This document shows positions 55,601 through 64,000 of a DNA stretch of 64,000 bases, piece after piece. The notes under the pieces are model-generated. The model had not been told where the DNA came from. It saw only the letters and a list, made by a program, of their open reading frames with translations, and made no database searches. The DNA comes from Anastrepha obliqua (lineage: Eukaryota > Arthropoda > Insecta > Diptera > Tephritidae): NCBI RefSeq assembly GCF_027943255.1, contig NC_072894.1, positions 53,695,601-53,759,600 on the forward strand, read 5' to 3'. Position 1 is the first letter of the stretch. The number at the start of each line of letters is the position of its first letter. A program made the translations under genes and the position numbers.

Positions 55601-55785
55601 ACAAAGATAGGAAAACCGCAAAAACGTTCTCAGAAGGAGACACTATATACGTTAAAATAAACAAGAGAATAGGAAGTAAGTTGTCAGCTAGATATAAGAA
55701 GGAAATCGTAGCAGAAAATTTTAACACAACCATAAAAACTAAGTCAGGCAGGATAATTCACAAAAAAGATATTAGACAAAGTTAA
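52654..55785 (+). CDS. pol: Errantivirus pol polyprotein
   Basis: A 1,043-codon frame in -1 relation to gag encodes, in order, a retropepsin ('LIDTGSSKN', Asp ~24), RT with 'PSRSPYNSPVWVV', 'SVLDLKSGFHQI', 'PFGLKNAPSIFQ' and YIDD (~334), RNase H ('VTDASKFALGAVL', ~495; 'FTDHQPL'), and integrase. Integrase has an HHCC finger (H-x3-H near 742, CVTC near 773) and a core with Asp in 'VHIDIL', Asp in 'VMDNE' and Glu in 'NGQVERFHS'. All key residues are present. It is probably made as Gag-Pol by frameshifting; the listed ATG need not be used. Confidence 0.96.
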   Translation: MISSSLPYIEVKTESGNILRFLIDTGSSKNYAKPNLAKKRIQNEKPFYAKSIVGDVKILEHTYVKLFNIEEKIKFYLMPLLKSFDGILGNDTLRALKAVIYTADNKMILGNGRMVRLKQQASQSVNAINIKEEGLSPKQRDIMKDIVNTYPNLFSEPDEKLTYTTKVLGQIRTLNDSPVYSKFYPYPASLKGEVESQVKTLLNDGIIRPSRSPYNSPVWVVPKKPDSEGNKQYRMVIDYRKLNSVTMADRYPIPEISEVISNLGESKFFSVLDLKSGFHQIPLKESDIEKTAFSIKSGKYEFTRLPFGLKNAPSIFQRALDDILREHIGKYCYVYIDDIIIFSKTGDEHLNHIRKIFATLEEANMKVQLDKCKFFQKEVEFLGYIISSNGIKTNPEKVQAIANFPQPTTLKELRSFLGMSGYYRRFIKDYAKLAKPLTTLLRGEEGRISKNKSSKVRIILNEEAIRAFKNIKLSLTSEDIVLAYPDYNKNFQLVTDASKFALGAVLSQDSKPLAFISRTLSRAEEHYAANEKEMLAIIWALNSFRNFLYGSAKVEIFTDHQPLTFALSNKNNNSKMKRWKAALEEYSYELFYKPGKQNVVADALSRISHTETQVNTLSMATNSDDSSSHNLIYSVEAPINAFKNQIFLKINEIPTYQFKIIFPTYHRHMVTEAEFSQQILISILKRYLNPSVINCIKTEESIMGKIQELYPLHFSKYRIRFSQVEVQDITNEKEQEEIIIKTHNRAHRNSKENKTQILERYYFPGMANKIKKIIKTCVTCKENKYERNPPKPQIQATPIPQFPGQIVHIDILIVGKQLILTAVDKFSKYAVAKVIRSKASEDIRQPLRDILFALVPETIVMDNERSFNSESINFMINNEFGTDIYRTPPYTSSSNGQVERFHSTLQEIMRCLQVDKCHRSFSELLEKSVKEYNYSVHSTTGKKPIEIFFGRRISSDPKLLEKDRQEIREKLHNKQKQDLSYHNKDRKTAKTFSEGDTIYVKINKRIGSKLSARYKKEIVAENFNTTIKTKSGRIIHKKDIRQS

Positions 55786-55813
55786 ATCAGCTACCCTCAC
55801 TTTTCACAGGAAA

Positions 55814-57352
55814 ATGCTATTGACGACAATATTTGCCATGACATTTGTACTTGGTGTCAAAAGCCAACAAATTGACGTGCAGGACTTAACAAATAACAAC
55901 GGATACATACCCATTAAGATAGGAGAATTGAAAACAATTAATCATTACGACAAGGTACTACATTTTATCAACTTAACTACATACGAAGACACGATGTTAC
56001 GTATTATGGACAACATAAATACTTTAAAAACGACTTCCTCCGAGGACTCGCAAATCTTGGAATCCATTACCGAAAATTTTCTATTACTGAAAACAAAAAT
56101 AGACAAATTACACCCACATCCGAAATCAAAACGAGGACTAATTAACGTAATAGGTAAAGGTTTGAAATTTATAGCAGGCTCCATGGACAGTGACGATGAA
56201 CGAGATATCAAGGATGCACTAGATCAGATACGTAGTAACGAACGAACGATTACAGACAATGCAATCAAATTAACGCACTTTAACAATTTTTTAACGCAAC
56301 AAATAGAGAATATTACGACCCACATAAATAGGCAACAGACCTTTATAAGCGACTACATAAATACATTCAGACACTCCACAATGAACAAAATAAAAACATT
56401 AGAAGACGACATTGAATTTATTGAGCATACGTATAGGATTAACAATGATATAACGCTCTTGAGAAACCACGTAGACGACATTGAACAAATCATATTTTCT
56501 ACCAAATTGGGCATCGTTCCCACCGACATAGTGACACAAACAGAACTGGACCTAATCACGGACTACGACAGCTATAGGAATATCAAGATAGCCGTAATAT
56601 TTCAGGAAAATACCATTATACTTACCTTACTTATTCCACAATTTTCCGCAAGTATACTATCCAAAATAAAATTTGAACCCCTCCCCAATACCTTAAATAA
56701 ATCAATTATTTTAAGCGAATATGAAGTACTTGTAGATAATAATAACTACATTTACAATTTGGAAGTTAGGGATAATTTAGAGAAAAATTTAGTTAGGAAA
56801 AATGACGAATGTTTAATCAATATTTTGGAGTTTAGAGAAGCTCAATGTCAGCTAAAAAATTTAACAGAATCTTCGGTAACAGAAATCGAACCAGGGATAC
56901 TAATACTGAAACATTTTTATGGAAATATAAACCATGATTGTAACAATTTAAAATTTCTAAATAAAGGAACATTTTTGATAAAATTTATAAATTGTAAAAT
57001 CACAATATCAAACGTAACCTACAACAACTTTAATCTAAAAAGTTATGACACATTTATTCTACCAAATTTAATAACGCATATAAGAGAAAAAAATGAAACA
57101 AATTTGAATTTAAAAATCGAGGCTCTATATGTAAGCCATTTAGAACATAAGAGCGACATTCAGTTGTTGGTAAAAGATAATAAAAACAAACATATAATTA
57201 GTATAAGTACTGATGTAATAATTATGCTAATTTTTATTATTGTTTCTCTAATTTTTTTAATAAAAAAAAATTATTATAACAAAAAATTGCATGTAACTAA
57301 AGAATATGTAACAGACGTGCCTAAAGGCCCATTTTTCCAGGTCACTTTATAA
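55814..57352 (+). CDS. env: Errantivirus env (F-type envelope glycoprotein)
   Basis: The 512-codon gene starts 28 bases after pol. It has an N-terminal signal peptide (~1-18, ending near VKSQQ), a basic cleavage site KSKRG near residue 105, a hydrophobic stretch just after it, Cys residues in the C-terminal third and one transmembrane anchor (~466-484, 'IIMLIFIIVSLIFLI') with a basic tail. In errantiviruses env is made from a spliced mRNA and is related to baculovirus F proteins; it mediates transfer between cells. The frame is unbroken. Confidence 0.94.
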   Translation: MLLTTIFAMTFVLGVKSQQIDVQDLTNNNGYIPIKIGELKTINHYDKVLHFINLTTYEDTMLRIMDNINTLKTTSSEDSQILESITENFLLLKTKIDKLHPHPKSKRGLINVIGKGLKFIAGSMDSDDERDIKDALDQIRSNERTITDNAIKLTHFNNFLTQQIENITTHINRQQTFISDYINTFRHSTMNKIKTLEDDIEFIEHTYRINNDITLLRNHVDDIEQIIFSTKLGIVPTDIVTQTELDLITDYDSYRNIKIAVIFQENTIILTLLIPQFSASILSKIKFEPLPNTLNKSIILSEYEVLVDNNNYIYNLEVRDNLEKNLVRKNDECLINILEFREAQCQLKNLTESSVTEIEPGILILKHFYGNINHDCNNLKFLNKGTFLIKFINCKITISNVTYNNFNLKSYDTFILPNLITHIREKNETNLNLKIEALYVSHLEHKSDIQLLVKDNKNKHIISISTDVIIMLIFIIVSLIFLIKKNYYNKKLHVTKEYVTDVPKGPFFQVTL

Positions 57353-57389
57353 TTTCACAACAGTTGTGCCGATTGAGGACAATCGACCT

Positions 57390-57400
57390 AAGAGGGGAAG
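57390..57400 (+). promoter_or_regulatory. Polypurine tract of the intact errantivirus
   Basis: 'aagaggggaag' immediately precedes the 3' LTR. Confidence 0.88.
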
Positions 57401-57881
57401 AGTTAACACGAGCTTTGTTAATTCTTCGCTGACTTGACACTTACGCTAGTTATTGACCCAAAAGCCAATAATAGCAGTGTCGATATAAATGCAATAAATT
57501 AATAAACAGGAAACTGTTTTCCTTTTTATTAATATTTGCAAAGTACATTAACCGGTAACTGCTGACTGGTATTTACGCTAGCTGTTGACCAAAAAGCTAA
57601 TAATTGCTACGTCAACAGAATTATGTTAAAAGTAATATGTTAAAAGTAATAAACAGGAAATTACCCTTTTATGCCTAATAAGCGTCTGGTGCATATTCAA
57701 AGTAATATAAAAACTAAAACATGTAAATTTAGTTTTAAGTTATAAAATTAACTTCAAATAAAGCGGGCATACTGCCTAGCCAATTTAAGTTTAAAATTGA
57801 ACTTCGAATAAAGCAGGCATAGCCTAGCATAAATACTAAAAAGTATTTTTTTTCGCGTTCGCAATAGCAGAGAACGTAACT
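57401..57881 (+). repeat. 3' LTR of the intact errantivirus
   Basis: 481 bp, no difference from the 5' LTR seen; followed by the TACA duplication. Confidence 0.95.
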
Positions 57882-57885
57882 TACA

Positions 57886-58985
57886 TACATATGTTTGTAG
57901 TAAGAAACAGTTTAAACAGATTTTGTTACTAATCCAAATATACATACGTACGGTAACATACGAATATGCTTTTTTATCCTATAAAATATGTAAATATGGA
58001 GGATATCTTGGGTTTGTTAAAATTATTCTTTTATTTATTTTGTATATCAAAACTTGTATACAAACCATGCTTGTATACCTCCTGCAATAGGATGTGGATG
58101 AAAAATTACAGAACGGAAATAAAAACGTAATGCCTCAAATGCCTTGCAAAATGCTGTCGGTCAATTTTATTTCAAACAAATGTATGTATAACAATGCCCA
58201 ATTTCTTTTTGTCCAAAAATAGCAAATATATATGTATATGCAAATACATACGTTTCTTTGAAGTTTTCTTTTATTTATTTTAAATTTCAAAGTTTTATAC
58301 TATCTATAAAATGCATACATATATTATTCCAAGTAATAAATCTCAATTGAAAAAAATTTCGTTTGCAAAGGAACAAATGCATGCATATTCAAATGTAAAT
58401 ATGATACATATGTAACACTATAAGAATTCAAGATCCAATTGAACTTTTGCACAAGCATAGCTAACATAATACATATACATATGTATGTATATATTGATAT
58501 ACATATACATATTTACATACATATGTATGTCAAAATACCAAAGCACTTGTATGTAAAAATTTTCATCAAATTTGTATAGTTTTCAATTTACTAAAATGCA
58601 CATACCAAGATGTGAGAGGTCGTTTTATAGTGCATTTTTTTAAATTAAATCAAAATATTAAAGTTACTTTGATTTGAAATGTTGGCGCATATAATAAATA
58701 TTCAAATTATTCATCAATAATCATTTAGTTGAATAAATTTTCATTCATCAAGGGAACATATGTAGAAATGAACAAGCAAATTCTTTGCAAAATGCCGTCG
58801 GCTAATCGTCAATTTGATTTTCTACAGAAGCAAAAGCAGAGAACGTTCTCTGTGTGCAGAGCCAATATAGGAAGAGAGAATTCACTGCAATCAGCTCTGT
58901 TAAACCCCGGCCGCGGTTAGACTTCATTTTTGACAATTCACACCATTCGTAGCTCGTGAGACTTCTCTATATTTAACGTTCTCTG
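57886..58985 (+). other. Right part of family X copy 1, no gene
   Basis: Its landmarks (tgcaaaatgccgtcggc, aagttactttgatttgaaat, tgacaattcacaccattcgt) appear reversed in 59046-60000. It ends with the CGTTCTCTG terminus. No coding signal. Confidence 0.7.
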
Positions 58986-59045
58986 CAACGCGCTTTGCCA
59001 CCACACATTCTAAAATGTTCTAGAACACAACAAAAACACATACCT
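58986..59045 (-). repeat. Short arm repeat A piece between X copies
   Basis: These 60 bp match 61240-61310 and the reverse of 39306-39364. They carry the right-hand target duplication CAACGCG of X copy 1. Confidence 0.85.
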
Positions 59046-61205
59046 CAGAGAACGTTAAATATAGAGAATTCTCACGAGCTACGAATGGTGTGAATTGTCA
59101 AAAATGAAGTGAAACGGCGAACACTGTTTCACCTCGCTAAACTCGAAGGCGGGGAAGTTCTTAACAGAGCTGATTACAGTGAATTATGTACAAGTACATT
59201 GGCTCTGCTCAGTTTTTGGTTTCTGTATGAAATCAAATTGACGAATGCCGACGGCATTTTGCAAGGCATTTGCTTGTGCATTTTTATGTTCCCTTGGTAA
59301 ACGAAAATATATTCAATTTGTATTTTCAAACAAAGGTGATGTAGAAAAAATGATTGAATTGAATATATGCGCCAACATTTCAAATCAAAGTAACTTTAAT
59401 GTTTGCTGTTTTAATTTTAAAAGAAAAATTTAAACAAAATACATTGTAAAACGACCTCACATTTTGTTGTGTGCGTTTTAGTGTAAATTTGATGAAAATT
59501 TTTACTAATTTTTCGAGTCGAAATTAATTTTAGACAAGAATTCAAAGAGCATATTGGTATATTGATGAATATATATGCCTATCAATATATGTTTATATAC
59601 ATATATTTTGTTAGTTATATTCGTGCAAAAGTTCAATTGCATCTTCAATTCTTATAGTGTTACAAATGTATATATGTGCACACGCACTGCAGCAACAATG
59701 ACCTATCTCACGACGCATTGCCTTATCATATTATATTTATGTACATTTGAATATGCATTTTTGTTCCTTTGCCAAACGAAATTTTTTTAAATTTACATAT
59801 ACATACATATATATTACAGGGAATAATTCATATACATATGTATGCATTTTATAGATAGTACAAAACTTTGAAATTTAAAATAAATAAAAGAAAACTTCAA
59901 ACAAACGTATTTGCATACATACATATATGGGACAACTAAGTTCTATTGCATCTTTAATAAATATAGTGTTGCACGCATATGTATGCACTGAAGCAACATG
60001 ATCTACCTCACGAGCATCGCCTTATCATATTTCATGCAATAATTAGGGTGTAAATATTCGAATGATCGAATTCCTGTAATGCTAAAACAACTTATTCTGC
60101 ATATGCATCGACGTATGTGCATGTGCGTATATGCACACTTGATGCCCTACTATATCTATCTATGTACATTCAATTGATCAAATCAATAAATTCTGTATAC
60201 AAAACGCTTCATTACCAGGCACACAGGAAGATGGCATATGCAAATATAAATATTGAATTCAAGCAAAACAATGCTTATTAATATACACATATGCATGTAC
60301 ATACAACCGCACACACAGGGCATTCGCTTTATTCCTCAAAATGCGTATGTCGTTCAAAGCTAAAATTCTATGCCTAGCGACTACAAGAACAAAATGCAGT
60401 CATAGACGCAGGCGTAGCGGCCATCATTCTAGTTGCCATAGCGCTGAACAGTTTCAACTATTGTAGTGTGCAACAAAAACTCATCTTCAAAAAATTCATT
60501 GATAAGTTCGAGCTCATAGTTCTACGAACAAAGTACTTTCATTCATAAAACGAGCCGCCCATATGCCAATTTTCTCGACAATTCGAAAATAGTCAATATT
60601 GGAATATTTCGCGTAGAATTATTTGCCAATATTTGATAAATCTTGAATTTTTGTCAAGTCGAGTGCCCGCTGCTTCGTATATATGTATGCATTGCTGTGC
60701 CTATGAATATGCGCTGCGCCATGAGTGCGCGCTGGATTTCTTGCGAAGTTTTACCGTTTTATCTTGAGCTGTGGCTGGTGAGCATACATACACACAGCAT
60801 ATACATATGCGCAAATGTATATAAATTCACAAATTTACATTTGCATATGCCATCTTCCTGTGCGCCTGGTAATGAAGCGTTTGCTATAGAGGATTTTGAT
60901 TCAGTTGGAAGGGATTCAACAAAGTTTTACAGACACCAGACAGACAGACATAACATATGTACATAATTTGGATGATTTGGAGAAATTCAAATATATAGGT
61001 CATATTAAAAAGCTACCTAACATTCTTTGCTTCTAATCACCAAGAAATTCTTATCGACTGCTGCTAAATTTACATAATTCAGCCCCTTCCTGTTAATTTT
61101 TGTTGAAAAATGTGTCAGTGGTGAAATTGTCTTCGCGAGACGAGTACCCCTCGAAAATGAACACTTTCCAGTCATTAAGACTTCTCTATTCATTAACGTT
61201 CTCTG
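59046..61205 (-). mobile_element. Family X, copy 2, short and inverted
   Basis: The 2,160-bp element begins with the X right end (CAGAGAACGTTAAATATAGA, then 'ctcacgagctacgaatggtg') and finishes with the complement of the X left end ('gagtacccctcg...cattaagacttctctatt'). It is thus in opposite orientation to copy 1. No THAP sequence is inside, so it is non-autonomous. No target duplication is seen, which suggests later rearrangement at its flanks. Confidence 0.7.
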
Positions 61206-61737
61206 CGATATGTACTTTGATAGACGCAAAAGCAACAGCAAGCGCAACGCGATGGCCCCTTTGCCACCACACATTCTAAAATGTTCTAGAACACAACAAA
61301 AACACATACCTCACATGCGCATGTCGCCCAGAGCTAAAATCTAAGCCTGGCGACTACAAAAATAAAATACATTCGTAGACGCAGTCGCAGCGGCCATGAT
61401 TCTATCAGCGACTGCGCTGAACAATTTAGAAGAAAAACAAAAAGTTCATTCATAAGTTAGAGCTCATATTTCAATTTCATTCATAAAACGAGCCGCCCAT
61501 ATGCCAATTTTCGCGACCGTTCGAAAATAGTCAATATTGGAATATTTCGCGTGGAATTATTTGCCAATATTTGATAAATCTTGAATTTTTGTCATGTCGA
61601 ATGGCCGCGGCTCCGTATGTATGTATGCACCCTTATATGTATGTAAATATGTCTTCTAACTGTGCGACAGTCGAGAGTTAATGCGACTTCCAGCGAATCA
61701 CACATTGCTGTCCGCAAAGCCGCATATATACATATAA
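61206..61737 (-). repeat. Arm repeat A, inverted piece
   Basis: Reverse complement of 38880-39400: 'gacgcaaaagcaacagcaag', 'ccacacattctaaaatgttc', 'atgtcgaatggccgcggctc' and 'gcgaatcacacattgctgtc'. Confidence 0.82.
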
Positions 61738-62140
61738 CTTATGATCAGAAAGTACCGGGAATGTTTAAATTAAACAAAACAGAGTTAAATTTAAGGCAAA
61801 TTTATATTATCTTCTTCAAAATATGACCCGTCTGAAGCAACACACATGTGCCAACGTTTAACCCAGTCCTCCAAACACCCCCGGCAGGCCGATTTGTATT
61901 CTCTTTGATCAGTGCGATGGCGCGTTATCATCATGCAAAATCTGAGAATTGTTTGCTCACATTTCCGGCGGTTTGCAACACACAGCATCTCTCTAAGGTT
62001 TCAAAACAGATAAATAATATTCTCTATTGACTGTCTGGCCCGATGGAAGGTACTCATGGTGGACTATGCCTTGGCAATCGAAGGAAACAGTAAACATCAC
62101 CTTCCCGGTTCTTTTTGCTCATAGGGTATACATATCCCAT
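61738..62140 (-). mobile_element. Mariner-like transposase fragment, inverted copy
   Basis: Reverse of 24350-24770; the minus strand reads 'CLEDWVKRWHMCVASDGS' and 'YFEEDNINLP', with the terminus-like 'agtaccgggaatgttt' at 61753. Confidence 0.8.
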
Positions 62141-62489
62141 GTGTCAAGTATGCGCAGAAGCTTGTGTTCTGGGTTTGTTAGAATGGTGGTAGTTTGTACA
62201 TATATTTAAACACATATGTGAGTATGCGCGTTAGGCTTCCTGGATGGATATTAGAATATTTTCTCATCAATATGTGTATGTAAGTAGTTCAGATTTGACT
62301 GAAGAAATTAAATATAGGAATGCATATTCATATGATTGACTTTATGGCTGTTTTACATATAAATCAATTCAAATGAATAATGTTATATAGAAAATAAATT
62401 TCTAAATAACTGGTATTAGAAAAACCTGAATACACTATTTTAAATCAATTTCAATTAAACCAAATATAGAAAATGAAATAAAAATATCG

Positions 62490-62585
62490 AATAAAAAACT
62501 GTGCACAGGATTTGAACCTGAGCCAAACATGAGACTACGTACTGCATATACGACACGTTTTTCACGATTGCGCTAAACTACAATT
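62490..62585 (-). ncRNA. tRNA-like module 2, inverted copy
   Basis: On the minus strand TAGCGCAATCGTG (A-box-like) and GGTTCAAATCC (B box) are kept, with T residues after the T arm. Base changes elsewhere respect the T stem poorly, so function is doubtful. Confidence 0.45.
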
Positions 62586-62982
62586 AATAATGAACTTTTC
62601 TAAATCACTCATTTATTCGATTCGCAGTTTTATATGTACATATTCTGCGTTAGTTGAAAGTTTGTATGCGTAATTATATGCATATGCATCTGTGTATGCG
62701 CGTTTGGCTTTCTGGACGGATATTAGAATGATATTTTCTCATCAATATAATTTGGATTTGATGAAATAGATTATAGACATATGTACATATTTTCTGTTTT
62801 GATTGATTTATATAAAAATCAGGTCATATCCAGTATGAACTATTTTATACCGAAAAGAAATTTCCATTTATAAAATACAAAAAACAGTATTTTAAAGAAA
62901 TTTTAATTAAAATAAACTCAAAAATTTTACCAAACTTTCCTGGTTTGAATTGTAAAAAAAAAAATGTGCAAGAAAAAAAATA

Positions 62983-63070
62983 TGACTTCAGGACTTGAAC
63001 CTGAATTAAATACGTGCAAAAACACAAAACGAATAACTCCGCCGACTTTAGCTTCTGCACCACAAACTAA
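62983..63070 (-). ncRNA. tRNA-like module 1, inverted copy
   Basis: The T arm TTCAGGTTCAAGTCCTGAA is fully paired and the B box is consensus. It is followed by a T run on the minus strand (62973-62980). Confidence 0.45.
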
Positions 63071-63361
63071 CTACCGCGCGGCCTTCTTAGTCGCAAATTT
63101 ATTCGCTTCGATTTCCTTAGTAGTGTGCCGAAAAATCTTATGAACGTCCTCAGTAGTATGGTAAACGCAGAAAATATCTGAATTCTTGGCCTAGCGTGGT
63201 AAGTAAATATAGAAACCCTCCACTCGCGTCACTCGCGTGGTAAATATCTGCAATTCCGACCTCTTCAGGAAAGTTGAATTTGAAATGACCTTATTATGAA
63301 TCTATAAATTAGAACTCGAAAAAAGCTCTTTTAACATTTGCTCCTTCTCATTGCATTAACA

Positions 63362-64000
63362 CAGAGAACGTTAATGAATAGAGAAGTCTTAATGACTGGA
63401 AAGTGTTCATTTTCGAGGGGTACTCGTCTCGCGAAGACAATTTCACCATAGACAGATTTTTCAACAAAAATTAACAGTGAGGGGCTGAATTATGTAAATT
63501 TAGCAGCAGTCGATAAGAATTTGTTGGTGATTAGAGGCAAAGAATGTTAGGAAGCTTTTTAATATGACCTATATATTTGAATTTCTCCAAATCATCCAAA
63601 TTATGTACATATGTTATGTCTGTCTGTCTGGTGTCTGTAAAACTTTGTTGAATTCCCTTCAACTGAATCAAAATCCTCTATAGCAAACGCTTCATTACCA
63701 GGCGCACAGGAAGATGGCATATGCAAATGTAAATTTGTGAATCTATATACATTTGTGAATTTATATACATTTGCGCATATGTATATGCTGTGTGTATGTG
63801 TGCTCACCAGCCACAGCTCAAGATAAAACGGTAAAACTTCGCAAGAAATCCAGCGCGCACTCATGGCGCAGCGCACATTCATTGGCACAGCATTGTATGT
63901 ACAGTAAGCTTGAAATGTTACAGGCATCTTCAAATGCTCTGATTTCAGAGTAAGTTTCTAACTGCAGATATATGCATATGTTTTGTGCACTTTTTATCAA
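63362..64000 (+). mobile_element. Family X, copy 3, left end (runs off the window)
   Basis: It starts CAGAGAACGTTAATGAATAG and continues with the X left-end sequence ('ggggtactcgtctcgcg'). 63362-63930 is the reverse of 60640-61205 in copy 2. Confidence 0.72.

Larger units (their letters stand above)
50001..57881 (+). mobile_element. Structurally intact errantivirus (gypsy group)
   Basis: The 7,881-bp element has two 481-bp LTRs that I find identical base by base (AGTTAACACG...GAACGTAACT) and a TACA target duplication (49997-50000, 57882-57885). Primer-binding site, gag, pol, env and polypurine tract are all present and open. Identical LTRs and intact frames mean recent insertion, and the element may still be active. 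It sits in the interior of family X copy 1. Confidence 0.95.
46604..58985 (+). mobile_element. THAP-gene transposon (family X, copy 1)
   Basis: The left end is CAGAGAACGTTAAATATAGA and the right end its complement; 29 bp are inverted and identical, after which the two ends differ. The flanks CAACGCG (46597-46603 and 58986-58992) are a 7-bp target duplication, or 8 bp if the first C is shared. Outside, arm repeat A is continuous across the site when compared with 39350. Without the nested errantivirus it is about 4.5 kb. CAGAGAAC ends recall hAT elements, while THAP domains recall P elements; I cannot decide between them. Confidence 0.72.
62141..63360 (-). repeat. Arm repeat B, inverted copy
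   Basis: Reverse complement of 23132-24349 with the same order of modules. It ends 'ctccttctcattgcattaac', where the expected ttctctg terminus is replaced by the left end of family X copy 3. Confidence 0.8.

Noticed and set aside
59046..61205. Simple insertion of family X copy 2 with target duplication
   Set aside because: Flanking octamers (acatacct and cgatatgt) differ and the arm repeat jumps backwards across the site, so rearrangement must be involved.
60643..63933. A ~107-residue frame (NEAFAIEDFDSV) present in two inverted copies
   Set aside because: Conservation of the frame follows from the near identity of the two arms. The sequence has TATA/CATA-rich low-complexity parts and no recognisable domain.

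Overview
The window is eukaryotic, AT-rich, repeat-dense DNA from an insect, most likely a higher fly. The reasons are errantivirus, mdg3-like, BEL/Pao, irritans-type mariner, Bari/Tc1-type and Helitron sequences, plus a nuclear copy of mitochondrial DNA in the insect order trnT-trnP-ND6-CytB using TGA as Trp. The CytB N-terminus looks tephritid-like to me (inference). I see no ordinary single-copy host gene. Almost every base lies in a transposable element (TE), a TE fragment, or a mosaic of long inverted repeats, as expected of pericentromeric heterochromatin or a TE-rich cluster.

Layout. 1-6855 and 11638-17381 are two nearly identical copies of one nested structure. An errantivirus-like element (+) carries a deleted TA-target transposon and an mdg3-like LTR element (-), whose integrase zinc finger is broken by a piece of mitochondrial genome. 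6856-9449 holds a LINE fragment (-) and the 3' half of a Bari/Tc1-like transposon (+). The second errantivirus copy is bounded by LTRs at 9646-10004 and 22226-22579 with a CGCG target duplication; a Helitron (19402-21907) also sits in its env. 23132-24770 is a repeat arm with tRNA-like modules and a mariner fragment, repeated inverted at 61738-63360. 25105-27685 is a decayed transposon with ~330-bp inverted repeats encoding an unnamed CxxC/WDSR/ERFHQ protein.

28625-37356 is an irritans-type mariner split by a 1.54-kb palindrome and by a BEL/Pao element (30863-36809, GGTAC duplication). 37357-38841 has unassigned sequence and a fold-back repeat. 38870-46603 contains two inverted arms around a Helitron-like 5' end, a 375-bp tandem array, a TTATG microsatellite and, in the right arm, a Tc1-like element (44505-46186).

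46604-58985 is a transposon with distinct left and right ends that carries a two-THAP-domain gene. It is itself interrupted by a structurally intact errantivirus (50001-57881; gag, pol and env open, LTRs identical by eye). A short relative lies inverted at 59046-61205, and the left end of a third copy starts at 63362.

How the parts work together. The only gene set that looks functional as a unit is gag-pol-env of the 50001-57881 element, with a TTTTTTA frameshift site between gag and pol. The THAP gene is open across two exons. All other coding sequence is broken by stops, frameshifts, deletions or insertions. The insertion order can be read from target duplications and from empty-site relatives inside the same window.
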